Source: Candidatus Babelota bacterium
GTDB taxonomy: Bacteria > Babelota > Babeliae > Babelales > Vermiphilaceae
Assembly (NCBI GenBank): GCA_026388985.1
Contig: JAPLIS010000018.1
Span: forward strand, 1 to 38,811
DNA length: 38,811 nt
Reading direction: 5' to 3'
The notes below the pieces were generated by a model. It made no database searches. It was not told the origin of the DNA and saw nothing but the letters and a program-made list of their open reading frames with translations. The position numbers and the translations under genes are program-made. Numbering within the stretch: position 1 is the first letter of the stretch; each line of letters begins with the position of its first letter. Of the stretch, positions 24,577 through 33,085 are shown piece after piece.

Positions 24577-25119
24577 ATGAATATAAAGCACATAAGCATA
24601 CTTTCTTTACTCTGCTGCCTATGCGGCAGTATTTTTTATGTGATACAGAAAGAACTTGTTGTGTTTCGCTTTAGTCAAACCATATTAGATCAAAGCCACC
24701 CTGCATGGGCAACCAATGCGCACAAAAAAGAAATTACCTGTTATTTTTGGCATAACAATAACTGGCAAGAAGAAAAAAAAGAATGCATATGGTCAAACAC
24801 TAAAGAAGCTAATCTTAAACAAATAGTAGCGATATGGCTTACCACATTAGATCAAGAACAGCTAACAACGATAAAAATAACGGCACAGTTAGTCGCTTTA
24901 AACGCTTCTGGCTATCAGGCATTCATTTCTTTTGATCACCACCCTCTGCCCCAAAATGGACCCCTATATCTTAAGCTTATGTGGATTGAGGGATTATTAA
25001 AAACTATTAAACAAAGTGGCATCACTATTCAGTCAATTCAGTTTTTACACAATCACCAACCATTACAAGATAACCATCTTGATTTTTCACAACCCTGGCC
25101 CATCACCGGCTTTATATAG
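24577..25119 (+). CDS. Membrane-anchored GerM-like domain protein
   Basis: 180 residues. Residues 6-27 are a signal anchor or signal peptide (ISILSLLCCLCGSIFYVI). The remainder resembles the GerMN (sporulation/spore germination GerM) domain: an ITCYFWHNNNWQEEKKECIW hairpin, then a helix KQIVAIWLTTL, ITAQLVALNASGYQAFISFDHHPLP, a helix LYLKLMWIEGLLKTIKQSG, and the ending IQFLHNHQPLQDNHLDFSQP, comparable to the 'V-fLvdG---tl-GH-D---P' close of GerM domains. GerM domains are extracytoplasmic and often occur with cell-wall amidases, and an amidase-like gene lies about 800 bases upstream. Similarity is by pattern only. No good ribosome site before the ATG. Confidence 0.5.
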   Translation: MNIKHISILSLLCCLCGSIFYVIQKELVVFRFSQTILDQSHPAWATNAHKKEITCYFWHNNNWQEEKKECIWSNTKEANLKQIVAIWLTTLDQEQLTTIKITAQLVALNASGYQAFISFDHHPLPQNGPLYLKLMWIEGLLKTIKQSGITIQSIQFLHNHQPLQDNHLDFSQPWPITGFI

Positions 25120-25125
25120 GCTTTT

Positions 25126-25539
25126 ATGAACACAGTAACAAAATTGACAGCAATAACACTTTTATTAGCTATCACCAGTCAAAGTGCTGCCATGAATCCT
25201 GCACTTGGCATAAAAACACCCTATACCGTTGCACAGCAGACTTTAACAAGAACTCAACAATACCGCACTCTTGCAACTCGTACCGTAGCTCCATTTTTTT
25301 CGATCGAACATAAAGAAGCACAAAAAAAATATTATGCCAAACTTAAAGCCTTACCATGGGGCACAGTAGCTGAATATTACATTGAGAAACAATTAAAACC
25401 TGCAGAAAAAGAACTACGCAAAGAATTTACTGAATTATTATATTGTACCCCAAAAGAGTGGCAAACAGTTTTAAAAGACACCCATAGGCTTATCAAAAAA
25501 GCTAATGCCCACTTCCGTTTATATGAACGACGATTCTAG
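25126..25539 (+). CDS. Signal-peptide half of a frame-split metallopeptidase
   Basis: 137 residues: signal peptide 1-22 (TAITLLLAITSQSAA) followed by a helical region (about 70-135). By itself it matches nothing I recognise. It ends 34 bases inside the next ORF, which carries an HExxH metallopeptidase domain but no leader. Joining the frames at the A6 tract 25495-25500 would give one exported protein of about 300 residues, with KK-LMPTSVYMNDDSSVSV resembling the strand that precedes the catalytic domain in M48 peptidases. Either a frameshifted gene rescued by slippage, or two genuine overlapping genes. See the next entry. Confidence 0.6.
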   Translation: MNTVTKLTAITLLLAITSQSAAMNPALGIKTPYTVAQQTLTRTQQYRTLATRTVAPFFSIEHKEAQKKYYAKLKALPWGTVAEYYIEKQLKPAEKELRKEFTELLYCTPKEWQTVLKDTHRLIKKANAHFRLYERRF

Positions 25540-26020
25540 TGTGAGCGTTATTACCGGTGATCATCGTAAAATGGTAGATACAATAGTGGATGAATGCTGT
25601 ATAGATCGATCATTGATAGACGCCGTTTACGAGACGCGCTACGGATATGCTGCTAACATACAAACTATTTTGATACCTCATTTAAAAATACCTCACAATC
25701 AAATTAGGCATAAACTATCATTAGCACATGAGATAATGCATATACTGCATAGTGATGTCATTTATAGGAAGGCAATAGATTCTTCTTTGAAGCTGAAAGA
25801 TCAGCATTTTGTGCATAAACACAATCATTTTATAGAAAAACGCGCAGATATTCTTGCAGCCCTCATGAATCCTGACTATGCATACCAAGGCTATCTAGAA
25901 CATACCGAGTTTGCGAGAAAAGGTCATATTTCTGCACCATCACATCCACCGCATAATAAACGTGCAGAATACCTTAAAAGTCTCCATACAGAAATGCTCT
26001 GTGAGAAAACGACTACATAA
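25505..26020 (+). CDS. M48-like zinc metallopeptidase domain, frame-split
   Basis: 171 residues from the first ATG in frame. HEIMH (75-79) within RHKLSLAHEIMHILHSD is the zinc-binding HExxH helix. EKRAD (111-115) in HNHFIEKRADILAAL matches the E-x-x-A-D third-ligand helix of M48 peptidases, and SHPPHNKRAEYL (146-157) matches their THP-x-x-x-R-x-x-x-L ending. The protein lacks its own leader, and the ATG sits inside the upstream reading frame with no ribosome site, so independent translation is doubtful. The frame is +1 relative to the upstream ORF and remains open back past the A6 run at 25495-25500. Could be a pseudogene or a slippage product. Confidence 0.65.
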   Translation: MPTSVYMNDDSSVSVITGDHRKMVDTIVDECCIDRSLIDAVYETRYGYAANIQTILIPHLKIPHNQIRHKLSLAHEIMHILHSDVIYRKAIDSSLKLKDQHFVHKHNHFIEKRADILAALMNPDYAYQGYLEHTEFARKGHISAPSHPPHNKRAEYLKSLHTEMLCEKTTT

Positions 26021-26082
26021 ATACATAACACTGACAACTGTTAGTCTAATAAAAAAATATTGAACGCGTGGGTATACAGATC

Positions 26083-26739
26083 TTAAAAAGACATCCCATG
26101 CAACATACTATGCAACATATTTTCCACAATCGCGTGATTACATAACTCCGCTCGCGCTGCACTAATTACCATTTTAGCTTGTTCAGATTCTTGCCCAGAA
26201 GGTTGTGCCCCTGCAACAAGAAGCATTTTTACTATTTCTCGATTGCCTTTATCTGCGGCACAAGATAAAGGAGAAGTAACTATGCCGCCAATACCTTTGC
26301 CCCTATTAGGATCTGCGTTACCATTATCCAATAATATCTGCACTATTGGCAGATGGCCGCGATAAACTGCCATACATAAAGGAGTTGCTCCCCATTGATC
26401 AGCTGTATCAACCCGTGCTTTACCGTCAAGCAATATACTCACTACAGATGCATACCCTCTGGTAGCTGCCCACTGCAGCGGTGTTTCGCCATCCTTAGTG
26501 TGCAGATTAACATTGGCCCCCTCACTGATTGCTTCAGCTACCACCTGTGCATCTCCCGCCATAGAAGCATACAATAATTTTTTATGTGATAGTCTTTTTT
26601 GCTCTTCATATAATTGATCGTCACCTTCATCATATTCTTCTAGATCCATTGCATATACATTCGTCATCTGACCTAAAAACCCCATCAATGCTATAGCAAC
26701 AATAAGCTTTTTCAAAATCTGCACGATACCGCCTTTCAT
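26083..26739 (-). CDS. Exported ankyrin-repeat protein
   Basis: 218 residues from ATG 26739. A GTG five codons inside (26724) has AAAGGCGG just upstream and may be the real start; the open frame extends to 26883, but that part has no ribosome site and would bury the leader. Leader: LKKLIVAIALMGFLGQMTNVYA. Ankyrin repeats run from about residue 50 of this start: a diverged LLYASMAGDAQVVAEAISEGANVN, then GETPLQWAATRGYASVVSILL, GATPLCMAVYRGHLPIVQILL and TSPLSCAADKGNREIVKMLL. Ankyrin arrays bind proteins, and an exported one suggests a host target. No RING or other catalytic domain is attached, unlike the 33086-37708 trio. It lies just downstream of the giant MscS gene. Confidence 0.82.
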   Translation of the reverse strand: MKGGIVQILKKLIVAIALMGFLGQMTNVYAMDLEEYDEGDDQLYEEQKRLSHKKLLYASMAGDAQVVAEAISEGANVNLHTKDGETPLQWAATRGYASVVSILLDGKARVDTADQWGATPLCMAVYRGHLPIVQILLDNGNADPNRGKGIGGIVTSPLSCAADKGNREIVKMLLVAGAQPSGQESEQAKMVISAARAELCNHAIVENMLHSMLHGMSF

Positions 26740-26907
26740 GTATTTTTTGTATAAAACCCTGCACTCTAAACACGAGTATAATACACAAAAAAAGGGGAAA
26801 AAGCTTGAAACGATCGCACTTAATACAACTATTACACAATTATAATGCTGCATACCCAGAAAAGGCGCACAATAACTGCTCACGCCACCCTTTAAAAAAG
26901 GGCAATT

Positions 26908-29900
26908 CTATGCTGAATTTCTATCTGAACCATCAGCTACTGAACTCTGCACTCTCCGCACAGGAATAGCAATTTCAATATTATTTTCACGTAGTTTTTT
27001 CACAATTGCCACACGGACATCACTGGCAATATTCCACATTTCAAGCGTGTAGACTGAACTGACAAATCCTCGCACCATAAACCGATACCCATACGTTAAA
27101 AATTCTTCAAGACGCACTACAACTGGTGGTGTTTTTAATATATTCGGATGAGACTCTAGCACCTGACGCAATAACTCAAGTACGCGCGCAGGGTCCTCTT
27201 TAAATGAAATAACCAATTCTATATCAGTTAATGCGATAAATGAACGTGTATAGTTCCAGTTAATAACATGATTAGTCGTGATCGTAGAATTAGGTATCAC
27301 GATAGTGGTACTATTTTTACGTCGCAATATAACTGAGCGTGGGGTTATTTTTCGCACTACCCCTTGCATTTCTTCAGTAATTTTTACATAATCGCCAATC
27401 TTTAAGGGCCGCTGTACCAAAATAATAAAGTAAGCAACAAAGTCACTAATGGGCTCCTTTAAAACCCACCCTAAAGAAAGCGCTAGGGCACCAAGGATCC
27501 ATTTTATCATGTCTCCCAACCCAACATTTTGAAAACCTATAAATACCGCAACAATAACCACCACATAATGCATAATGCGTGTTACTGTATGTTGCACGCC
27601 CATATCAACCAACAAAAGATCAAAAATTTTATCAAAAACAAAGCGGTTGAGCGCATAAGAGACGGCAAACCCAGCGAAAATAAATCCAATAACTCGCAAA
27701 AAAGAATTGACTGTTATTGGATTTGGTGACCCTATACCTGATATTGGCTCATCTAGCCAGCTTAACATGTCACTCACATGAACTGGCCACCCCCAGATAT
27801 GCGCTCCTATAAATATCCCAAAAATAGTGATACATACTAAAAGCGCGATAATAAGCAAACCAAACCACGTTTTGCTTTTGGCAAATCGCTCACGAGCAAC
27901 CTCCTTATCAGCGATAAAAAATATGCGATAAATCACCCGCTTAAAGAGTGTATAGAGCACCAATAAACCGGTTAACATAATCACTGTTTTTATTAAGGCA
28001 AAAAACATATATTCAATAAGGCGAAAATGCCCTATGTATGGGCTGCCTAAAATAATAATGGAGAATGCAAAAAACAATAAAAGATAATAATATTTGGCCA
28101 CCTCTCGCCCTATCCAACGCCATGTGCCATTAGTTGCTGGAATCATTTCTAGCAGTTGATCCTTAGGAATAACAAAAAAAATAAGAATCACTTGAATAAT
28201 AAAATTGAGCGCTAAAAGCACCCGCGGAAGCTCTGATTTATAATAATTGGTCAGCATAAATGCTTCACGAAATAATGTTATGACAATGGTTGAATACACT
28301 AAAGCAGAAAATACCAGCAGAAAGCGACGCTGAAAGCTTTTCAAGAGTAACGCATACTCATTGTTTTCATTAAATTGTATTAAAAATTGAGTAAATAAAT
28401 AAGCAATCATTAAAAGATAGGGAATAGAGCACAAGTAGAACAGTACATACACATAGGGATCAGGTATCATTTTTAATTGTAAAAAAATATACATACAAGA
28501 CCACAGCGCTACCCCCCAAAACACGCGGTGAACAAACTCTAAAAATAAGGAAAAAATTAACAGTACAGAACGCACTATCCCCTCAGTACCTCTACTTATT
28601 CGCATTAAAAAATCAGCCAATAAGGGAACATAACGCTTGCATATCAACAGCACCCAAAAGAGCACACATGCCTTAAGCAGAAACAGTAACAGATATAACG
28701 GGTGACGGAATAGATCTTTGAGTTGAGAACTTATTAGATCCCCATCCAATCGCCCTACATAGCTCCTTATATCAGAAAAAAAGAGAGCAATATCTGACGG
28801 AATAGTACGTGTTGCCTGCCAACTAATAGCATATTCTGGACGATACCAAATAGTTATTGCCTCTAACTCAGTTTTGATAAAATCAATCAAACGACTGTTA
28901 TTACCAACAATAGAAGTAACCCCTGAATAGACACCAGTTAATTTACTTAATACATCAATCTGATCCTTTATTGTTTTTTCAGATTGACCCAATAAATCAA
29001 GACACTGCACATATTCTTTTGGGTTCAACTTAAAAATAGTCTTTTTAAGCTGCATTAATTCTTGTCGTCGTCTTGCGATAGCATCAATCACTCCTTTTTG
29101 GGCACTGAGCGAATCGCCTATTCGGACAATTTTTTCTTTATATCGTAATGCCTTTGATTTTGCTTCGGCAAAAGGTGCTACATATTTTTTTGTTTCCTGT
29201 ATGATTTCATCGTCAGAAGTAAGTTTACGCGTAGATATCTTGTAATAAGACTCTTTAACATCTATCTGTAAACTTTCATACTGAAATTTTTCATCTTCTA
29301 AAGCAATATGCGCTTCAATCAATTCTATTTTTGATTTAATAAGTAAGGTCTCAACATTGATGCGGGCTACCTCACAAAAACTGAGATATGCATCTACTGT
29401 TTGCGCTGGGTCTTTACTAAAGTCATCCAATTCTCTTCCCAATGAAACGCTCAATTCAGCGCTTATTGCGTCTCGACGCTTTTCTTTTTTTTTTAGCTCT
29501 TCTTGGAGTTTATCTATATCCTGACGATATCCTTCTTTGGTCTTATAATATTCCTGTTTCCACTTAGTTAGTTCATCTTTAGCGTAGGCAATATCAGCCT
29601 CACTCACCCTCACTGCTGGCTTAATTTTGCGCGCATACTCTTTAAACAATACAAGATGAGACTTGGCTATAAAGCTTTGGTGGGCATAGAGGCCTACCTT
29701 ATATTCAATTTCTTTAGCCATTATCTCATCTAACACGATTCTATATCGATATTGCTGTTCTTGATCACGAGCAAGTGCAATATTACGCTCAGTTTCAAAT
29801 GCAAAACTCTCATCTTGCTGTTCAATACTTGCTACCAAGTCAGCCAAATCAACCTGCTTTTTTTTGAGCAATTCAGTAGCAATGGTCATAGTGCGCTTTA

Positions 29901-30498
29901 AACCTACCAGTTCCATTTTTGCATTTTTTTCTTGATCAAGCAGATGCGTAACCCGCTTTTCTTGTTCAATCATACGCTGATTCATTTTTTGCAAATCTTC
30001 AAAGGTGTAATAAAGACGCTCTTGCAAGCGATGCTCTGCCTTGTAGCCTTCAAAGTCAGGATCCTCTAGAAAGGCTTTTACCTCTTTAATAAACAACTCA
30101 AGCACTATATGCACCTGACCCTTAGAACGAATAATATCCTGCAAAATCTGATACGTCTCATTTAAAACAAACAACTGCTTGCCATAAAATTCATCTTCTG
30201 GATTCTGCTTAAACTCACTTTTGATTACCGTTAAACGACCGCTCACCCGATCAGCATCTTCTTTTAATAAGACTGCATTTTTTCGTGTTTCTTCATCAAA
30301 TAATTCTAAGCTTTTTTTTAATCCTGCAAGTTGTTGTTTTTTTTCTTCAACAACTCCTAAAAATATCTGATCCCCTGAGCTGCGTAATTTACTACCAGCC
30401 TCTTCTAATTTTTCTACCAATGCCCCTACAGTGCTGGTATATCCGGCCAACAGCAGATAAAACAATATACCTACACGAAGCACTCTTTTTTTCATCAT
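26908..30498 (-). CDS. Large MscS-family mechanosensitive channel (MscK-like)
   Basis: 1196 residues. Signal peptide about 1-26; a periplasmic coiled-coil domain about 28-530; about eleven transmembrane helices from 598 to 1025; and a C-terminal MscS core. The pore helix is GLGDMIKWILGALALSLGWVLKEPISDF (993-1020), followed by VQRPLKIGDYVKI (1028-1040), the beta domain with VIPNSTI (1067-1073) and the C-terminal alpha/beta domain ending near 1183. This is the MscK/KefA-type layout: an osmotic safety valve in the inner membrane with a large periplasmic sensor. The start has AAGAG about seven bases upstream of the first of two adjacent ATGs. Three bases separate it from the upstream gene (30502-31101), so they are probably co-transcribed. 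Confidence 0.93.
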   Translation of the reverse strand: MMKKRVLRVGILFYLLLAGYTSTVGALVEKLEEAGSKLRSSGDQIFLGVVEEKKQQLAGLKKSLELFDEETRKNAVLLKEDADRVSGRLTVIKSEFKQNPEDEFYGKQLFVLNETYQILQDIIRSKGQVHIVLELFIKEVKAFLEDPDFEGYKAEHRLQERLYYTFEDLQKMNQRMIEQEKRVTHLLDQEKNAKMELVGLKRTMTIATELLKKKQVDLADLVASIEQQDESFAFETERNIALARDQEQQYRYRIVLDEIMAKEIEYKVGLYAHQSFIAKSHLVLFKEYARKIKPAVRVSEADIAYAKDELTKWKQEYYKTKEGYRQDIDKLQEELKKKEKRRDAISAELSVSLGRELDDFSKDPAQTVDAYLSFCEVARINVETLLIKSKIELIEAHIALEDEKFQYESLQIDVKESYYKISTRKLTSDDEIIQETKKYVAPFAEAKSKALRYKEKIVRIGDSLSAQKGVIDAIARRRQELMQLKKTIFKLNPKEYVQCLDLLGQSEKTIKDQIDVLSKLTGVYSGVTSIVGNNSRLIDFIKTELEAITIWYRPEYAISWQATRTIPSDIALFFSDIRSYVGRLDGDLISSQLKDLFRHPLYLLLFLLKACVLFWVLLICKRYVPLLADFLMRISRGTEGIVRSVLLIFSLFLEFVHRVFWGVALWSCMYIFLQLKMIPDPYVYVLFYLCSIPYLLMIAYLFTQFLIQFNENNEYALLLKSFQRRFLLVFSALVYSTIVITLFREAFMLTNYYKSELPRVLLALNFIIQVILIFFVIPKDQLLEMIPATNGTWRWIGREVAKYYYLLLFFAFSIIILGSPYIGHFRLIEYMFFALIKTVIMLTGLLVLYTLFKRVIYRIFFIADKEVARERFAKSKTWFGLLIIALLVCITIFGIFIGAHIWGWPVHVSDMLSWLDEPISGIGSPNPITVNSFLRVIGFIFAGFAVSYALNRFVFDKIFDLLLVDMGVQHTVTRIMHYVVVIVAVFIGFQNVGLGDMIKWILGALALSLGWVLKEPISDFVAYFIILVQRPLKIGDYVKITEEMQGVVRKITPRSVILRRKNSTTIVIPNSTITTNHVINWNYTRSFIALTDIELVISFKEDPARVLELLRQVLESHPNILKTPPVVVRLEEFLTYGYRFMVRGFVSSVYTLEMWNIASDVRVAIVKKLRENNIEIAIPVRRVQSSVADGSDRNSA

Positions 30499-30501
30499 AA
30501 T

Positions 30502-31101
30502 TTACTCTTTATATAAAAAATTAACTGTTTTAAATTGATCACTGTATGGGTGCTCCATTAAACACACAGACAGCCAATCATGCATGTCTCTTATGTCACT
30601 TATATCACTTAAATGTATTATTCCACCAAAGAGCTTGTCAATAGGCATTATACACAAGACCTGTATGTTTGGCTTATGCAACCAAAAATGGTCTGAATAG
30701 CAACCAATTGCCACTAACAATCTAAATATAAATATTTTTTTTTCGACCATTGACCATGAAGATGAGAAATGTCTGTATAAAAAAATAATCATATCAAAAA
30801 CAACCACCTCAACACTTCTCAATGGTACTGAAAAATAACATATTTCTAGCACATGGTGCAAAAAATAGACATCATATTTACCAACTACTAATGGAACATC
30901 AATCACCTCACAGGAAACTATATAATAGCATCCTGAGCGCTCATCCAAAGAATAACTCAATTGGGCACCAATAGAGATATCGTGCGATGCAAAAACTATG
31001 CCATCAATACGTCCCAATATTCTGTCTAATAAAGCAATTTTATTTTTATGTGCATACTTTTTAAGCACAATCCCTGTGTGTGTTGCCAACAAACGTCTCA
31101 T
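30502..31101 (-). CDS. Hypothetical protein, possibly RecO-like
   Basis: 199 residues without signal peptide. The N-terminus (THTGIVLKKYAHKNKIALLDRILGRIDGIVFASHD, then AQLSYSL and YYIVSCEVID) recalls the OB-fold start of RecO, which begins 'xxGIVLxxxxxxExDxLLxLxTxxxGxI'. The remainder is helical and Phe/Val-rich (about 90-130). RecO loads RecA with RecR in gap repair. At 199 residues it is shorter than typical RecO (about 240), and the zinc or basic features of the C-terminal domain are not evident. Its position before the channel gene gives no functional hint. The assignment is a guess from one segment; otherwise unknown. Confidence 0.35.
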   Translation of the reverse strand: MRRLLATHTGIVLKKYAHKNKIALLDRILGRIDGIVFASHDISIGAQLSYSLDERSGCYYIVSCEVIDVPLVVGKYDVYFLHHVLEICYFSVPLRSVEVVVFDMIIFLYRHFSSSWSMVEKKIFIFRLLVAIGCYSDHFWLHKPNIQVLCIMPIDKLFGGIIHLSDISDIRDMHDWLSVCLMEHPYSDQFKTVNFLYKE

Positions 31102-31297
31102 AGCCCCAATACCATATAGTAAGAAGAAAGTTATTATTAGTACCCTTAGTCTAGTACTAATTACAGAAAAAAAACAATGCAGATCTTTACTTTGTATTCT
31201 TAGAATCGCTATCTTAACAATTAAGAAATAATATTAAAAAATATCCCCTGCTTTTTTGTTAAAAAAATAGAGTATACCTAAAAAAATAAAGTATAGT

Positions 31298-32986
31298 ATG
31301 GAAATAAAAATGAATATAAAAAAAACAACTCATTATACTCTTGCGTTCTGCCTACTGTTCAGTTTTAATGATGCCACCACCGCACAACATAAACCACGCC
31401 TTACTATCATTTTTATTGTTGACCAATTCTCCTATAACGCCTTACAAAAATATCGTCATTACTTTAAGCATGGCTTACAGACCCTTATATCAAAGGGAGT
31501 GGAATATACAAATGCCTACCATCCTCATGCAATGCCCGCAACAGCGACTGGGCACGCTGCTTTGAGCACCGGTACCTATGCAAAAAATCATGGCATTATC
31601 AGCAACACATGGCTTGATGAAAACAACACTCTCACAACCGCCTGCAGTGACACGTACGAGAGAGCGGCCGTATTTAGCCCAACTGGCACGTATGACTATG
31701 GAGTCTCTTCGCGCCTTTTAATGGTTGACACCCTTTCTGATCAATTTACTTTACAATCAACTCACAACAAGAACTATCACAGCTATGCTCTTTCAATGAA
31801 AGATTATGCAGCCGTACAGATAGCAGGAAAATTAGGTAAAGCAATCTGGTTTGATGGTCAAACAGGCCATTTCACTTCAAGCAAAGCTTATTTTGAATCG
31901 CTACCCTTATGGATTAAAAACTTTAATAACAAACACTGCATGGACAAACTTCAGCAGGTAACATGGAGCCTAGCCAAGCCATGCATCAGCAATGCGTATA
32001 TATGGGCACATGAGCAAAGCTTTGAACACGCAGATCACAAAGAAGGACTAGTGGGAACACAGGTGCCCATTGAATGGGATACCAATCCAAAAAATCCATT
32101 TAGTCTTTTCATGCAAACCCCTCATGCAAACAAACTTCTCCTTGATTGTGCACAAACATGTATTAACACACACATTACAAAAAAGAATGATGATCAACTC
32201 TTATTATGGATATCTCTCAGCTCTTTAGATAAAGCTGGCCATGCATTTGGCCCTGACAGCAAAGAAACAATAGATATTATCTATCACCTGGATAAACAAC
32301 TTGAACGCTTTATGCGTTGCGCACGGCGTATTGCGGGAAAAAAAGAGACCTTGTTTGTTTTAACATCTGATCATGGCATATCGCCCATCATAGAAAATTT
32401 AGAAAAAAAAGGAATACCGTGTCAGCGATATGCAAGTAAAGATATGATCAAAAATCTTAATAAACATATCCATACTAAACATGCAGAAAGTAGTCTTATT
32501 TCTGGCTACAGTAACCCACAGTTTTATCTTAACCACAGCCCATTCAATAGATTAGATCCAAAAAAACAAGAAATTATTATCAAAGACGCAAAACAGTTTT
32601 TAACAGAACAAAAAGGGGTTAAACAGATATGGACCTATAATGAGCTACAAAGCAGTATCTTTGAGCCAAACACACTTGAAAGTTATTATAAAAATCAACT
32701 GTATCCAGGTAGAAGCGGACAACTGATAGTACAGATGCTCCCCTATTATGATATCTCTGACTATAGATTGGGTGCAGATCATACCTCTCCCTATGATTAC
32801 AATACCCATGTGCCTCTTATTCTTTTTCAACATGGATCAATTGAACTCAAAACGATTGGACAACGAGTATCTACTCTGCAGTTAGCCAATACTTTAGCCG
32901 ATATTTTACAAATACCAAAACCATCCGCTTCAACAAGTGAACGCTTACCGGGAATTGATGCTGAAATAAATGATTTGTTATTCTAA
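31298..32986 (+). CDS. Exported PafA-like alkaline phosphatase superfamily enzyme
   Basis: 562 residues (558 if the ATG at 31310 is used; GGA seven bases before it slightly favours that). Leader about 10-30 (HYTLAFCLLFSFNDATTA). The alkaline phosphatase/NPP metal and nucleophile set is present in order: D42 in FIVDQF, the nucleophile threonine in MPATATGHAALSTGTYAKNHGI (T82 or T84), D311 and H315 in SSLDKAGHAFGPDS, D358-H359 in LTSDHGIS and H495 in GADHTS, near YNTHVPLILF. This order and the nucleophile motif match PafA-type phosphate-irrepressible phosphatases, which release phosphate from organic monoesters in the periplasm. It would let the cell scavenge host or medium phosphate. Single gene, divergent from the 30502-31101 gene, ending at a hairpin. 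Confidence 0.93.
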   Translation: MEIKMNIKKTTHYTLAFCLLFSFNDATTAQHKPRLTIIFIVDQFSYNALQKYRHYFKHGLQTLISKGVEYTNAYHPHAMPATATGHAALSTGTYAKNHGIISNTWLDENNTLTTACSDTYERAAVFSPTGTYDYGVSSRLLMVDTLSDQFTLQSTHNKNYHSYALSMKDYAAVQIAGKLGKAIWFDGQTGHFTSSKAYFESLPLWIKNFNNKHCMDKLQQVTWSLAKPCISNAYIWAHEQSFEHADHKEGLVGTQVPIEWDTNPKNPFSLFMQTPHANKLLLDCAQTCINTHITKKNDDQLLLWISLSSLDKAGHAFGPDSKETIDIIYHLDKQLERFMRCARRIAGKKETLFVLTSDHGISPIIENLEKKGIPCQRYASKDMIKNLNKHIHTKHAESSLISGYSNPQFYLNHSPFNRLDPKKQEIIIKDAKQFLTEQKGVKQIWTYNELQSSIFEPNTLESYYKNQLYPGRSGQLIVQMLPYYDISDYRLGADHTSPYDYNTHVPLILFQHGSIELKTIGQRVSTLQLANTLADILQIPKPSASTSERLPGIDAEINDLLF

Positions 32987-33003
32987 TTAAAATCAGCTAA
33001 GAG

Positions 33004-33036
33004 GGGGAGACAAGTGTAATTTCTTACACACGCTCC
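33004..33036 (+). terminator. Hairpin between phosphatase and ankyrin-RING genes
   Basis: GTGTAA-TTTC-TTACAC (33014-33029) with outer GGAG / CTCC. It is followed on the plus strand by a moderately T-rich tail (GTTCTTAATTTTATTTG). It lies between convergent genes and may serve both. Confidence 0.55.
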
Positions 33037-33085
33037 GTTCTTAATTTTATTTGTTTATCTGTTTACTATTTAGTTGTTTGCACAA

